From Sinonovacula constricta (taxonomy: Eukaryota; Mollusca; Bivalvia; Cardiida; Solecurtidae): a stretch of 64,000 nucleotides of DNA. A program made the position numbers and the translations under genes. The notes under the pieces are model-generated. The model was not told the origin of the DNA, searched no databases, and worked only from the letters and a program-made list of their open reading frames with translations. This document shows, piece after piece, positions 1-10,663 of the stretch; position 1 is the stretch's first letter, and every line of letters begins with the position of its first letter. The DNA lies in NCBI GenBank assembly GCA_007844125.1, contig CM017557.1:57736857-57800856 (forward strand), written 5' to 3'.

Positions 1-455
1 AAATAACTGAATAAGTCCTGCAAAATGCTCTTCATAGCTACCCTGGGGATTGGATTGGGATTTGCTGGCATTTTTGCCGATACTGTGCACAATACTTTTC
101 ACAACAAACAGATATTTCCGAGAGACACCATTTCCGATCTGAGATACATATTTTTAAACTAAGAAAACCATGTGACAACTTACTTTGGAGATCATGTTAT
201 ATCCTAGTACACGGTCTGAGATCGATATTTTTTGTTAGTTGAGATCACCATCGGGCTTATTTATAGATTGTGAAATAATGAAGTTTTAGAGTGATTTTTT
301 TTTTTAAATTTAAACAATAAAGGCAGTGTTCAAAATCATCTTTACTAAAACTTACGTGTATCTTTATGCCAAAATGATGCCTCAATTCCACCAAACAGTG
401 GAAAAATACTGTTATACATATTTGGTATTGGTGAACTGTCAGACACCACCTTTAA
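1..455 (+). mobile_element. TTAA MITE family C, copy 1, cut by window start
   Basis: The right half matches the ~500-bp C family: conserved blocks around TTTTTAAACTAAGAAAACCATG, then AGTGTTCAAAATC, ending with the terminal repeat CTGTCAGACACCACCTTTAA. The left end lies before the window. A SINE A tail (45-90) is inserted near its left side. The family has about 24-bp inverted termini next to TTAA and no coding capacity. Confidence 0.8.
45..90 (-). mobile_element. SINE A fragment (3' tail only)
   Basis: This 46-bp piece matches the 3' end of SINE A (GTGCACAGTATCGGCAAAAA on the minus strand, then TCCCAATCC-like tail). It lies inside the C element, so it is a heavily 5'-truncated insertion. Confidence 0.7.
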
Positions 456-1100
456 CAAGAGGCCTAACCAAGTAATCAATCTTTGGTCAATAAGGATAGC
501 ATCAAGGTGACCATGGTTTAATTAATAACTTAATTTATACTTTTTATGCAGATGGGTGTTTTGAGTCCAAGATACCAAGATAGTAAATATATAACAATTT
601 ATGAAGGTCACAAGATATTGTGACATGGCATGTATATATATACATTTTATCTACAGGAAGCTCATTTAAACTGATAAAGTGTCCTATATGAAAATAGACA
701 CTTGACTATATCTGGTCTACATCACGAGTGCAGGTTAAGAGAATGCATAAAACAAAGATTCACAGTGATTGAGACAGGAGTATCAATTCGTTCAAGCCTG
801 TTCATTTACAGTGTAACAGTGAAGAGCTTGTGGATATTCAACCATGGACAAGTAAGACCATAGTACATATCTTGTAACATAATTTCATTTTCTGTTTCTT
901 GTGATGTTTTTCTTTTTTTTGACTCTTAAAAAAAATAAAAAAATAACACAATAACCATAATAATTTCTTAAATCATTATCTCTTTCAGAAAGAGAGGAAA
1001 AGATGTCATAACAAAAAATATTGTTTCATAAAGGCACTGTACCCATTCATACTACTACAATTAAAAAGGAAATCTCCTATGTTCCCATCGAAGGGACAAT
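456..1100. other. AT-rich intergenic sequence
   Basis: No gene, RNA or recognised repeat was seen here, apart from short A and T runs near 905-945. Confidence 0.5.
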
Positions 1101-1109
1101 GTATGACCA

Positions 1110-1690
1110 TATAATTATACTAAAACATAGCATTCTATACCTATTATCATAAGACTGAACAGTTAAAACTCACTATACCATAATTATACTACAACTACTA
1201 ACTTTATATACCTTTAAACTTAGTATACCAAGACTAAATATTTAATACTCACTTAACAAAGATACTTACCGAACAAAAACTAAACATATTACACTTATTA
1301 TATAAATGTTAACATAATATACTCATTATAACAAGACTAAACATAGTACAGATAATATACCAAGACTTAATGTATGATACTAGTAATACCAAGACTAAAC
1401 CTGTAATATTGATTACAATAAGGCTTAATATTTACACCCATTATGACATAACAAAACATTTTATAGAAATTATACCAAGACAAAACATCTTACAGATATT
1501 ATACCAAGACAAAACATCTTACAGATATTATACCAAGACTAAACATTTTACAGATATTATACCAAGACTAAACATTTTACAGATATTATACCAAAACTTA
1601 ACATATTACAGATAATATACCAAGACTTAACATTTAATATTTATTACACTAAGGCTAATAGTAAAATTCATTTTACCAAGAATAAAAATA
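1110..1690. repeat. Degenerate 29-bp minisatellite
   Basis: The phrase ATACCAAGACTAAACAT recurs. In the best-preserved core its starts are exactly 29 bp apart (ACCAAGAC or a close variant at 1474, 1503, 1532, 1561, 1590, 1619; also 1359 and 1388). The outer units are more diverged. The open frame across the core is a by-product of the repeat. Confidence 0.85.
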
Positions 1691-1978
1691 ATTAAACTCA
1701 CCATACCATCATATATACAATGCTTAAACTTAAGCAATTTTTAAGCAAGTGCAAATATTTTCAACTCACAATATCAAAGTTACCAGCTTTGTACTGAATT
1801 TAATAATGTGTAATGAATCCAATTTTAGATCACACCAGCTTGGCAAAAATATTTTAAAATATTTACAATTGACAACATCCCAGATGGTGCATACTCCTTG
1901 CAAACTATGCATATTATTTTGTTAAGATATATTACAAATGCACAGTAAACACAAAAAGAAGCAAATAGCAAATAAAAG

Positions 1979-2158
1979 TGTAGTTCCAAGACTTGTTTGG
2001 CCCGATGTCAGGATAATGTGACTGGGTGTGCTATTATGCCAGGTGTTCATGGCAGGCTTCACACAGTGAAGGCAGCACTATATCTACTTAAAGTGGACAC
2101 CATCTCCGGATAACTGAAATACACTTAGAGGGACAATAAACCCAATAAACAAATAAAC
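1979..2158 (+). mobile_element. SINE B, 5'-truncated copy
   Basis: It matches the B body and tail: GTTCCAAGACTTGTTTGGCC, GTGACTGGGTGTG, GCCAGGTGTTCATGGCA, then GACAATAAACCCAATAAAC. The tRNA-like head is missing. Confidence 0.85.
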
Positions 2159-2229
2159 TTAGATTAAGCCTTTTTCAGTCCTAATTAACTCAACATATAC
2201 TTGTAATATTAAATGCTCACTGTAGTAAG

Positions 2230-2512
2230 GGATTGGGATTGGGATTAGCCGGCATTTTGCCGATACTGTGCAGCGACATTTCTATCATTATAGCACAGGG
2301 GCACTTTTGAGGTGCCCAGGGACTGAACCCGGCCGGTCCATTATACTGACACCGACGAGTCAGGCGTAATGCTGTCCCCTTAGCCCCGAGTGTTAGGAGG
2401 GAAGCCACTACTACCAACTTTAAAGTCTTTGGTTTGACCCGGCCGGGGTTCGAACCCACGACCTCCCGATCCGCAAGCCGACGCTCTACCACCTGAGCTA
2501 TTGCGGCCGGTA
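2230..2512 (-). mobile_element. SINE A, full-length copy
   Basis: A 283-bp tRNA-derived SINE. On the minus strand the head carries a pol III A box (TAGCTCAGGTGG) and B box (GGGTTCGAACCCC), followed by an unrelated body and a short TCCCAATCC tail. An 11-bp direct repeat, ACTGTAGTAAG, flanks it at 2219-2229 and 2513-2523, which is a clean target-site duplication. The ORF across it is not a gene. Confidence 0.93.
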
Positions 2513-2927
2513 ACTGTAGTAAGATTAAAACATTGTAAACTTATGATAATACCACAACCAAAGTGTTTGCATTTGTAAAATTTTTTAGTGCGTCCAAGGC
2601 AAGCAAAGCTAAAGGGAAAGTTACATTTTTGTGTGCACTTTTGTGTTTATATTTGTGTTGAGTTTTAATGCGAGTCCATCACACATACTGGAACAAATTT
2701 TAGTTATGATAACACTGTGACATATACATTATGGTTACATGATTTTTTGTGTGCTACTGTAGCCATTTTTTTTAAACAGGAGTCCATGCAATCTTTATTT
2801 AAATGAACATGCTTGGATTATATAATTACGTAAGGTTATTCTTAGAGACACATATATTTATATTGTAACTGCATCTCTGGAGGATCGTTTACGTTTATAT
2901 AAGGAAATTTTATGCAATATTACAGAT

Positions 2928-3196
2928 AAAATTGGATTGGATTTGCAGGCATTTTTTCTGACATTTCTATCATTATAGCACAGGGGCACTTATGAGGTGC
3001 CCAGGGACTGAACCTGGCCCGTCCTTTATACTGACACTGACGAGTCAGGCGTAATGCAGTCCCCGTTGCCCAGAACTTTAGGAGGGAAGCCACTACTACC
3101 AACTTTAAAGTCTTTGGTTTGACCCGACCGGGGTTTGAACCCGCGACCTTCCGATCTGCAAGCCGACACTCTACCACCTGAGCTATTGCGGTCGGT
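2928..3196 (-). mobile_element. SINE A, near-full-length copy
   Basis: Same orientation and structure as the copy ~700 bp upstream, with A and B boxes visible on the minus strand. It lacks the CTGCACAGTATCGG section of the tail. TTACAGAT is duplicated at 2920-2927 and 3197-3204. Confidence 0.92.
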
Positions 3197-3204
3197 TTAC
3201 AGAT

Positions 3205-3612
3205 CAGAAACAAGAAAAATGATTTAAAACAAGTACAAAGTTTAACAATATCAACAAATGTGGTATGCTCAATCAGTCAAAACTTAAGGATTAACAAAAT
3301 CAGACCACACTTATTTTTAGCTGTTGCTGCATAGGTGCTCTTGTGTCATATGCTGAGCATAACTAATATTGACTACAAGTTTATATCCTGAGTGCTTTTG
3401 TTTGATTCTGAAGAAAACTTTAGTCACAATAATTAATATTTTCTCAACAGAAATTACCTAAATATGAACCAAAATATGTTGTATCCAATGGGATGTAACA
3501 GACTTGGTGATTCTTTCGTCCCAGGCAATTTTGCTTTAGTAATTTGTTATGATTATGTCGTAAATGTGAACACTGGTGCATACATTTAATAACTATAATA
3601 CTAAAACAATAC
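3205..3612. other. Probable intron downstream of MANSC exon 2
   Basis: This lies just past the exon 2 donor on the minus strand. I saw no convincing third coding exon here or farther left in the window. Confidence 0.4.
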
Positions 3613-3883
3613 CTGGAGCAGATGTGGTAGTTGTAGTACTTGTAGTTGTGGTTGGCGGTTGTGTCGGTGGTTGAGTTGCCTTGGGTGTGGGTTTAGGTGG
3701 CTCAGTTGGACTTGTTCCCAAGTTCTCAAGCTCATTCTCATGACTGATGGTGCCAGCGCCAGAAGAGAAGCTGTGTGAGGCGTGAACCGTAGTGGAGATG
3801 GACGACATCCAGTAATCGCTGTGGTGAACAAAGACACACCTACTGTCTACTCCACATTGAAACAGGTAGCAGTTGTGGTCATC
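3613..3883 (-). CDS. MANSC-domain protein, coding exon 2
   Basis: Seen: on the minus strand an acceptor (TTATTTTCAG) opens at 3883 and a donor (CCAG|GTATTG) follows 3613, giving 271 nt. It enters in phase 0 and leaves in phase 1. The 90 complete codons begin DDHNCYLFQCGVDSRCVF and finish the MANSC cysteine pattern started in exon 1 (Cys134, 139 and 145 of the joined protein, then H-x2-Y). Residues ~188-219 are a Thr/Pro-rich stalk of the kind usually O-glycosylated. Known: MANSC domains occur in extracellular parts of membrane or secreted proteins such as HAI-1 and LRP11. Inference: the rest of the protein, perhaps a membrane segment, lies in exons farther left that I could not find. A Thr-rich overlapping frame here is a shadow. 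Confidence 0.85.
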
Positions 3884-4113
3884 CTGAAAATAATATTTGG
3901 GTGGTTATAGCCACATAAGCAGGGTGAACTAAAGAATAACTAAGGAAATGGTGCATAACAAACATGGTTCAGTCATTGAGACAGTGGACTGTTTAAGGGG
4001 CCCCAGCAACCCAGATTTGAAGCACTAAAAGCATGGGGACTTGCTGCAGCTGTGAAAGGCCCTGATGAATTGAAAAAGTATTTTTTTGTTTATTGCAAGC
4101 TACAACCCTTCAT

Positions 4114-4116
<3 letters not shown>

Positions 4117-4168
<52 letters not shown>
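4117..4168. repeat. (AT)n microsatellite
   Basis: An uninterrupted run of about 26 TA units in intron 1 of the MANSC gene. It creates Tyr-Ile repeat frames on both strands, which are artefacts. Confidence 0.95.
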
Positions 4169-4172
<4 letters not shown>

Positions 4173-4351
4173 CATGGAGGCCACCAAGAAAAGTCTTGAA
4201 GAGCAACATCAAAGAGCATCCAAGTTCTGTTTTGATCAACAAATAAAATACAACATCAAATGTACAACAACAACAACAAAACAAAAACAGCAGATGTCCA
4301 TGAAACAGAAAACCTTAGAATGCGTACTTTACACAGTAATATACATTGTAT

Positions 4352-4960
4352 GGGTGCCGGTCACTTTGGTAAATGACCACTTCTGTAAATTCATCTTATA
4401 TAAGGATTACTCCGGTCGTTTCGGAAAATAGGTAAACATATAGTATAGTACCTGATTAAGACGGAGAATTGGATATGTCTAGGTGTGAAAAGATTTTCAC
4501 ACATCCGCCCGAGACAGACAATTAAATCATTTATTAATTTATTTATTGTCTCTTTGTTTTAGCTAGCAGAGACGTGTTTCAGCTAGAAGATACTAACATC
4601 TGGGGCCCATCACAATTTCTCGCTCAAAAAACTCAGGACGTAAATAAAATAAATATGAATATTTATGTATGTATTACGATCAAACGTATCTGTAATGCTT
4701 AAAATTAGGTGGTGTAAATTTAGATGCTTAAAGTTATATTTTGTTACATTATTTTATTAAGTTTTCTAGTTGACGCGCATCTCTGCTAGCTGAAACAAAG
4801 AGACAATAAATAATTAATGAGAACACATGGACATAGGGCCAATTCTCCGTCTCATTCAGGTATTATACTATATGTTTACCTATTTACCGAAACAACCGGA
4901 CTCATCCTTACATAAGATGAATTTACCGAAGTGGTCATTTACCGAAGTGACCGGTAACCC
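4352..4960. mobile_element. Long-inverted-repeat MITE in MANSC intron 1
   Basis: The ends are inverted copies: GGGTGCCGGTCACTTTGGTA on the left, and GGGTTACCGGTCACTTCGGT when the right end is read on the minus strand. Similarity runs inward for roughly 240 bp, through TAGGTAAACATATAGTAT and GACGGAGAATTGG to AGCTAGCAGAGA. ATTGTAT is repeated at 4345-4351 and 4961-4967 (one further base could extend it to 8). The 7-8 bp duplication would suit a hAT-like element. There is no coding capacity. Confidence 0.88.
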
Positions 4961-5150
4961 ATTGTATGAGGTTGAAGTGGCACAGAATTTTTATGTTTAA
5001 TAATTTCTACCTTGGCCCTTTCTACAAAACAGAATTGTGCTGACACAGTCAAGCAGTTACAGATGGCTTAACAAAACAGTTCATTGGCAAAAAAACAACA
5101 ACAAAAAACAATCATTCCATAAAGAGCTGACACAAACAATTGACATTCAC

Positions 5151-5537
5151 CTTGTTCCGGTAAACTGCTGTATCACACTCTTGGTCTTCGCAACACAGTT
5201 TCGAGCAATCACGTGGGCAAGAAATATTTGCAAACTCCTTCAAATATTTCGCTCCTTGGCTTAAAGACTCTGTTGTCTTAATAATCTTGCTACTTTCAGC
5301 ATGAAAATTGCATTCACTATCACCTGGTCGGGCGAATCTACCCGTGATATCAAAACATCCGATTTCTGGTTCAGTTGAGGGCTCCGAAATTCCTAGTCTC
5401 TTTTGAAGTTCATACAGAAATTTCGGATCATTTAACCACTGATTTATATCGTCATATGTTTCCTCTGTACAGTGCACACTTAAACAAAAGAGAGAAACCA
5501 GGAACAGTTTTAACATATTGCTAAAAATAAATGCCAT
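5151..5537 (-). CDS. MANSC-domain protein, coding exon 1 (secretory N terminus)
   Basis: Seen: 129 codons from ATG at 5537 to a donor (AACAAG|GTGAAT) after 5151. This ATG has a strong context (AAAATGG); the longer frame upstream starts at TTG and is not expected to be used. Residues 1-22 are a signal peptide (MLKLFLVSLFCLS core), with cleavage probably near Cys23. MANSC starts near residue 73: Cys76, a GA(K)YL block at 96-99, Cys107, 111, 115, 116 and 121 (CPRDCSKLCCEDQEC). Exon 2 supplies the remaining cysteines. Known: the family is named for a motif at the N terminus with seven cysteines; members are extracellular, as in HAI-1 and LRP11. Inference: a secreted or type I membrane protein of unknown ligand. 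I give no symbol because the diagnostic downstream domains are not visible. Confidence 0.87.
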
Positions 5538-5826
5538 TTTCCCGAGGAAAGTTGTTGATCTTACAATACAACATCCGGTTACCAAACGTATGCGAAATGC
5601 GAATCGAAAATTTGACGGAATTATTTTTACATAAAAAAAAAAAAAAAAATATATGCAAACACGATTTTATTGGCGATAATTAAACAAAAGCAAAATATAT
5701 AACTACGCCCATTTTTATAAACCTTGTCGACGGACGTCCTTTCAATTAACTTAAACAAATTAAAATGAGTCTCAATCAGAAGTCTCAATGCCACTTAAGC
5801 AAGTGAATTCTGACACAAGAAAAATC
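5538..5826. other. 5' flank of the MANSC gene
   Basis: This should hold the 5' UTR and promoter of the minus-strand gene. It has an A run (5631-5649) and no clear TATA or other element I would defend. Confidence 0.35.
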
Positions 5827-6018
5827 GTTGATGCTTCGCATCAAAGGCGACGCAAAAAATTAAGAGGTAAACAGACATATATTGAAAAGTAGTTTTTTTT
5901 TGCTTGAACGTTATCAGTATATGTTGATGCTTCGCATCAAAGGCGACGCAAAAAATTAAGAGGTAAACAGACATATATTGAAAAGTAGTTTTTTTTTGCT
6001 TGAACGTTTTCAGTATAT
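5827..6018. repeat. 96-bp unit, two tandem copies
   Basis: 5827-5922 is repeated almost base for base at 5923-6018 (one visible difference, TTATCAG versus TTTTCAG). Each unit starts with a small hairpin, TGATGC-TTC-GCATCA. The near-identity indicates a recent duplication. Confidence 0.95.
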
Positions 6019-7370
6019 TATAAATCTTGAAAAAAGTATGTATAACGTATTTTCCTGATACCATGTATTGGTTTAAAACAAAATAAAAAGCAAAACCAGA
6101 CACCATATAATAAGTTTACCAAGATGAAAAAAGAAGCAAAATTATTATATTAACTATAAATCTAAAGTGTACAAGCAAAAATTGTCCACATGCAGCAGCC
6201 TCACATTACACAGATAGTTATTGTTCAGATAGTAGTTTTCTTGAGCACAGTACGTTTTTTTATCTTCTCAGTATCTTATTGTTTATTTTCAAAGTTATTT
6301 TGAGAGTCACAGACACACAAAAATAAATATATATTAAATAAAAGTAAATAAAACAGAACGCCGTTTGCCGAATTAGGACCCGTATTTTATCGGGTTCATA
6401 ACGCTCGCAAAACAAACTTTCCCCATGTGCCAATTTCAGTGAGCGCTCAAGCTTTTGTTTACTAAGTCTCATAATAGAAATACTAATGATATGGGACCAA
6501 TATATACCCGTGTCAGACTGTCAAATATCCCATTTGATAATAAAATGCAATTATGGTGGTAATTAGCATCCATAGCTCATAGTGGTCCCATATACAACTG
6601 CACGTTGTCCATGGCTATATTTTTAACTTCGTTGTGCGGTCCGTTTCGGGAGCAAATAAAACGGAACTGGTATCACTTCTGGAAAGAAACGTTGATTTTT
6701 TTTCTCTCAGTATAATGACAGGTTTTTGTGTGAGTTTCAAATGCTACCGATGGCCGATAAACTTCGATCGTTTACCTTACCCAGATGGCTAGAAGTGTAC
6801 GAATTATTGATATACAAATTTATATCGGCATTTTCACATTTATTGCATATAAGAGAAGTTTGGCAATTCGCGTTGCAAATGTAGGCCCGATTTAACTTAC
6901 CGTATTTGAAATACATATCCTAAACAGGAATTGATATTTTCGGGAAAATGACAAAAGATTTAAGACATAAGCATTATTGATTCGATTATTTATAATGTCA
7001 TAGCATCTAGGACAGAACAGGTGCCCAGGGGCCCAGACTGTAGTCCCAGTATTTTTACAAGCTGCTCTCCTTTGATATAGTTACTATATGTCTATGCATG
7101 ACGTCTGTTTACATAAGTACTTTTAATGCATACAATGGCCATTAATTTTTAATATCTTCCAAACAATAAACTTTGCATTAATATAAACATAGTTTTTTTT
7201 GTACCAATAAAATATGTGTAACTGTAAGTCGACCGATAAAGTTATTAGTAAGTCCCGTTGGTACTGAGTTTTAATTTATAAGCATGGAATGTTTTTGATC
7301 AAATATCAGTTGCGCCAAAATCCGACAGCTTCAGTTGCGCATGAACAACATTCTTCATAATTATTTTGCT
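6019..7370. other. Intergenic sequence without recognised genes
   Basis: AT-rich. The only structure noted is an 11-bp inverted pair, ATATGGGACCA at 6489-6499 and TGGTCCCATAT at 6583-6593, which could bound a ~105-bp MITE. Confidence 0.45.
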
Positions 7371-7384
7371 ATCAATACTGGCTC

Positions 7385-7545
7385 TCACAGTAGGGTCAAG
7401 GAGAATGGGGGATGCACCCTTCCCCACCCCCACCCCCCACTTCCACCAACCAGGTAAAAGAGTAGAGTTGTGTAAAAACATATATGTAAGCTTTTATAGT
7501 TAATTCTGTTTATTGACTTTTTAGGTCGAAGTTAAGGTTATATTG
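7385..7545. repeat. Dispersed repeat H, copy 1
   Basis: The segment from CACCCTTCCCCACCCCCACC through AGTAGAGTTGTGTAAAAACA to GACTTTTTAGGTCGAAGTTAA is recognisably repeated at 48350-48500. A second shared block (CATACCCATTC...AAATTTTCTGGATCC) occurs near 7740 and 49640. The superfamily is unknown. Confidence 0.6.
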
Positions 7546-7665
<120 letters not shown>

Positions 7666-8079
7666 TATCAGAGACGTAGATAACGTTGTTATACGTCTCT
7701 AAAAGTATTTACTGCGAAAAAAATGAATGGATCTTGATTCATACCCATTCCCGCCATAAATTTTCTGGATCCGCACCTGGCTCTATATATTTGAGTTTGT
7801 CTATGTTTGTTACGGAAATGAAAATACCCCTTCTTCACTTCGTCATTAAAAGTGGTATCTTGCAGTTTGAACTATTCTCCCTCCAACAATCAAATGTGTC
7901 ATTGTTATCTGAAAAGGTTTTGCAAAATGCGGTTCATTGATGTCCTAGATCTTTGTGAACAGTGAAGCATTTATCTACACTCGTCATTGCAAACAGGTAT
8001 TTTCTATCGGGCAACACTGCAGAGTGACTATTTTTAAACTAAGAAAGCCACGTGACAGCTTACATGTGAGATCACGTTA

Positions 8080-9226
8080 GGTTGGTATTCCATCTATACG
8101 TGAACGTGTAAAGTGAACGTGAAGCGCGAACGTGAAAAATTAAACATACGATTTTCTATTGTATGTATTCTTTGCCGGCGTGAGCGCGACGTGAGCGAGA
8201 ATGCGAATTTATGGCATGTGACTGTGTAACGCGAGCGTGAAACCGATCGCTACATAATGAAACGGGAGCGCGACGTGAACGTTTAGCGTGATCGTGAAAC
8301 TTGAACATGAGGCGTGAGTTTTTACGTTCACACTATTCCATTCATCCGGTTAACGTGAAAACAATAATGTGTCAAGTCATCCGTGATGGCATAATAATTT
8401 AATAGTTGAATTTTGTAATGACAGCAGACTTGTCATAAACATACTTGCAAAAAACTACACTAACTAAAATTAACATTGATTTGCAACTGAAATTAATTTA
8501 TGTTGAGTGTACCTTTCAAGCCAGGAATGTTGAGTGAGTCAGCTATATTCTTCAACACACGGTCTTTGATGTCTGTGTCCCTGTACACCTTTAGGGACTG
8601 GTCGTACAGTATAGGGCATTTTCTAATTGATTCAATTAGTTTTTCTGTTGCATCTGGCATAGACGGCGGTTCTTTCATGGGTCATGTAGCGATCCAAACT
8701 CCCCGCAGTGATTACTTCCCTTGACAGTACATTATATCACTGCCACCAGCAAGTTTTTCGCCCAAATACAGGCGGATAGTTTGTTGTTGTTTTTTTGTTT
8801 TTTTCCTGGACTTATCTCCTCAAAATATAGTATCTTTCCCTAAAAATATTAATTTATCATATTAAAAATAAAATGTAACTTAAAATATGAAAAAATATGA
8901 AATTATGAATTTTGACTCACTTTCTTTCGTGGCGTGTTAATGGAGGCCGCCATGTTTACTTCACGTGATACTCTATCGTCACGTGATCCTTGCTGGGGGC
9001 AGAGATTTAAGTAGCAACGCGTGACGTAATCGCTGTGAGGAGATTGGTAGCGATCGGTTTCACGCTAGCGTTATACAGTCACATGTCATAAATTCGCGTT
9101 TCACGATCACGTCGCGCGAATAGGATAAGGAATACATACAATAGAAAATCGTTTGTTTGACTTTTTACGTCCGCGCTTGACGTTGACGTTCACGTTACAC
9201 GTTCACGTATAGATGGAATACCAGCC
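8080..9226 (-). mobile_element. Non-autonomous PIF/Harbinger-type element, 1147 bp
   Basis: Seen: inverted repeats of about 175 bp (8080-8253 and 9047-9226) with ends GGTTGGTATTCCATCTATAC and, inverted, GGCTGGTATTCCATCTATAC. TTA occurs on both sides (8077-8079, 9227-9229) and the flanking C element is continuous across the insertion. Known: PIF/Harbinger elements make 3-bp TWA duplications and carry a DDE transposase plus a second Myb/SANT- or MADF-type protein. The interior keeps a MADF-like exon on the minus strand and has no transposase. The arms contain many ACGTGAACG/GTGAACGTG-type repeats, plausible binding sites. Confidence 0.88.
8513..8678 (-). pseudogene. MADF-domain exon remnant of the Harbinger accessory gene
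   Basis: The minus-strand frame starts at ATG 8678. It reads LIESIRKCPILYDQSLKVY followed by RDTDIKDRVLKNIADSL, the first half of a MADF (Myb/SANT-like) DNA-binding domain: LI..I...P.LYD.....Y.D, then the IA..L helix. The usual Trp before the IA helix is Leu here. A possible donor, GAAAG|GTACAC, follows 8513; without splicing the frame stops soon after (last codons near 8496). The second half of the domain is absent from the element, so it is a truncated remnant rather than a host gene. Confidence 0.7.
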
Positions 9227-9506
9227 TTACATCGTCATTCAGGTAGACCGCTCTGACGTCAGTATTTATCTTTAGCAGAGACCACTGTCGTGCTTATTTA
9301 TAGGTTTAGAAAGAATGAAAAGTTAGTGTTTTTTTTTTTTTTTCGATTTCTACAGTCTGTAGACAGTGTTCAAAAACTCCTTAACTTAGACTAAAGTACG
9401 AGTTTATGCAGAAGTTATGCCTAAATCTCACCCCTTAACTCAAGCATTGATAAGAGAAATTGTTACATGCATTTGATATAGGCAAAATATAGTATACCAC
9501 ATTTAA

Positions 9507-10663
9507 GATTTTCTGAGTGCTCATTGATCATTCTTTATATCATAATGCTACCCAATTAAACGAGTAGCTGAGTAGACAGTTAGGATTAGATTTAACAGTT
9601 AGCCTTTATTATTTCATTAAATGTTATTTTTACCATAAAATTTTTAAGAAGTAACCAATTACAAATCTGAAGATCAAAATTATGTGTAGACCTATACGCA
9701 GGTAAAGAAGAAAACAGCAACTACACCACATTGCAAAATCATATAACTGATAAAAATAATGTATGACATGTTTTTTGAATCTACACTATGCATAAACGTG
9801 TGTGTAATTAGGTTGTATTGGAACAGCCTGTTTCGGAGCTGAAAAATCTTTATGAGTAATAGGCTTCTCCATCGCTGCTCGATGCTTGGAGCACAAACTG
9901 CTAATCCAGTTAGCGACAAAAACTAGAACCAAAACATCTTCTTTTTTTCCCATATTCGATGGTGCGTCTAAATGTTTGTAATTATTATACTTGTTGTACT
10001 TATGTAATAACATTTCTATTAACATATACATTAAGTTTTATTTATTTAAACCTAAACACCAGCAAATTCATTGATCTCTTCCGATCGACTTTTTTTAGAA
10101 CTTTGTAAACTCATTCGGTATTTTAAAAAATAACAATCCAGCAACAACAGTTGCGGGTACTTTTCCATTTAGTCACACAAGACAAAAATCTTAAGAACTT
10201 TTTATAAGGAATATTTATTTATTTTAATATAAGAATAATTGTTCTTGTGCCTTTTATTTGTCAGAAACAAGACAACTCGATATACATCTTTGAATTTGTA
10301 CTAGTGGCACAGGACAAAGTAAGGGGAAATACTCCTGGTATGCTCTGTCACATCCATAAATAGTTCGTCAAATAATAATCCGTAGTTTAGACTTAACCGT
10401 CAGTAGTAAACAAATATATTTATGCGCACAGCTGTTGTCCCAAATAGAGAGAAAATAGTCCGATATAAAGCACGTTACGAACATACGGAATACTGCCTGT
10501 CTTGGAGTTTGAGTAGTTCAAATGTAACAACCAATAAAACTTTTAAGTTGAACACGGTTTTGGTGCTGTTGTTGATTGCGTATTAAAAATCCTTACATTT
10601 GTTACCAGGGACCGGACAGAGGACGCTCGAGTCCAATCAAAGAGTGTCGGATTCTACAACGTG
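9507..10663. other. 5' flank of the PPP1R14 gene
   Basis: AT-rich with no repeat recognised. In the last 250 bp there is a TATA-like GATATAAAG near 10461, CCAATAAAA near 10530 and CCAATCAAAG near 10633. These could be core-promoter elements, but the transcription start cannot be placed from sequence alone. Confidence 0.35.

Larger units (their letters stand above)
3884..5150 (-). other. Intron 1 of the MANSC gene
   Basis: GTGAAT donor at 5150 and TTTTCAG acceptor ending at 3884, with phase 0 on both sides. It contains an (AT)n microsatellite and a 609-bp long-inverted-repeat element. ORFs reported inside it come from the microsatellite. Confidence 0.8.
7846..9506 (+). mobile_element. TTAA MITE family C, copy 2, split by a Harbinger element
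   Basis: The left part (7846-8079) opens TTAAAAGTGGTATCTTGCAG and the right part (9227-9506) ends ATACCACATTTAA. Both match the family internally (ATTTTTAAACTAAGAAAGCC on the left, TAGCAGAGACCACTGTCGTG on the right). The two halves join cleanly if 8080-9226 plus one TTA are removed. Confidence 0.9.

Noticed and set aside
2217..2492. ORF of 91 codons on the minus strand
   Set aside because: Entirely within SINE A; the same peptide appears wherever SINE A occurs.
4052..4431. Tyr-Ile repeat ORFs on both strands
   Set aside because: Produced by the (AT)n microsatellite in a MANSC intron.
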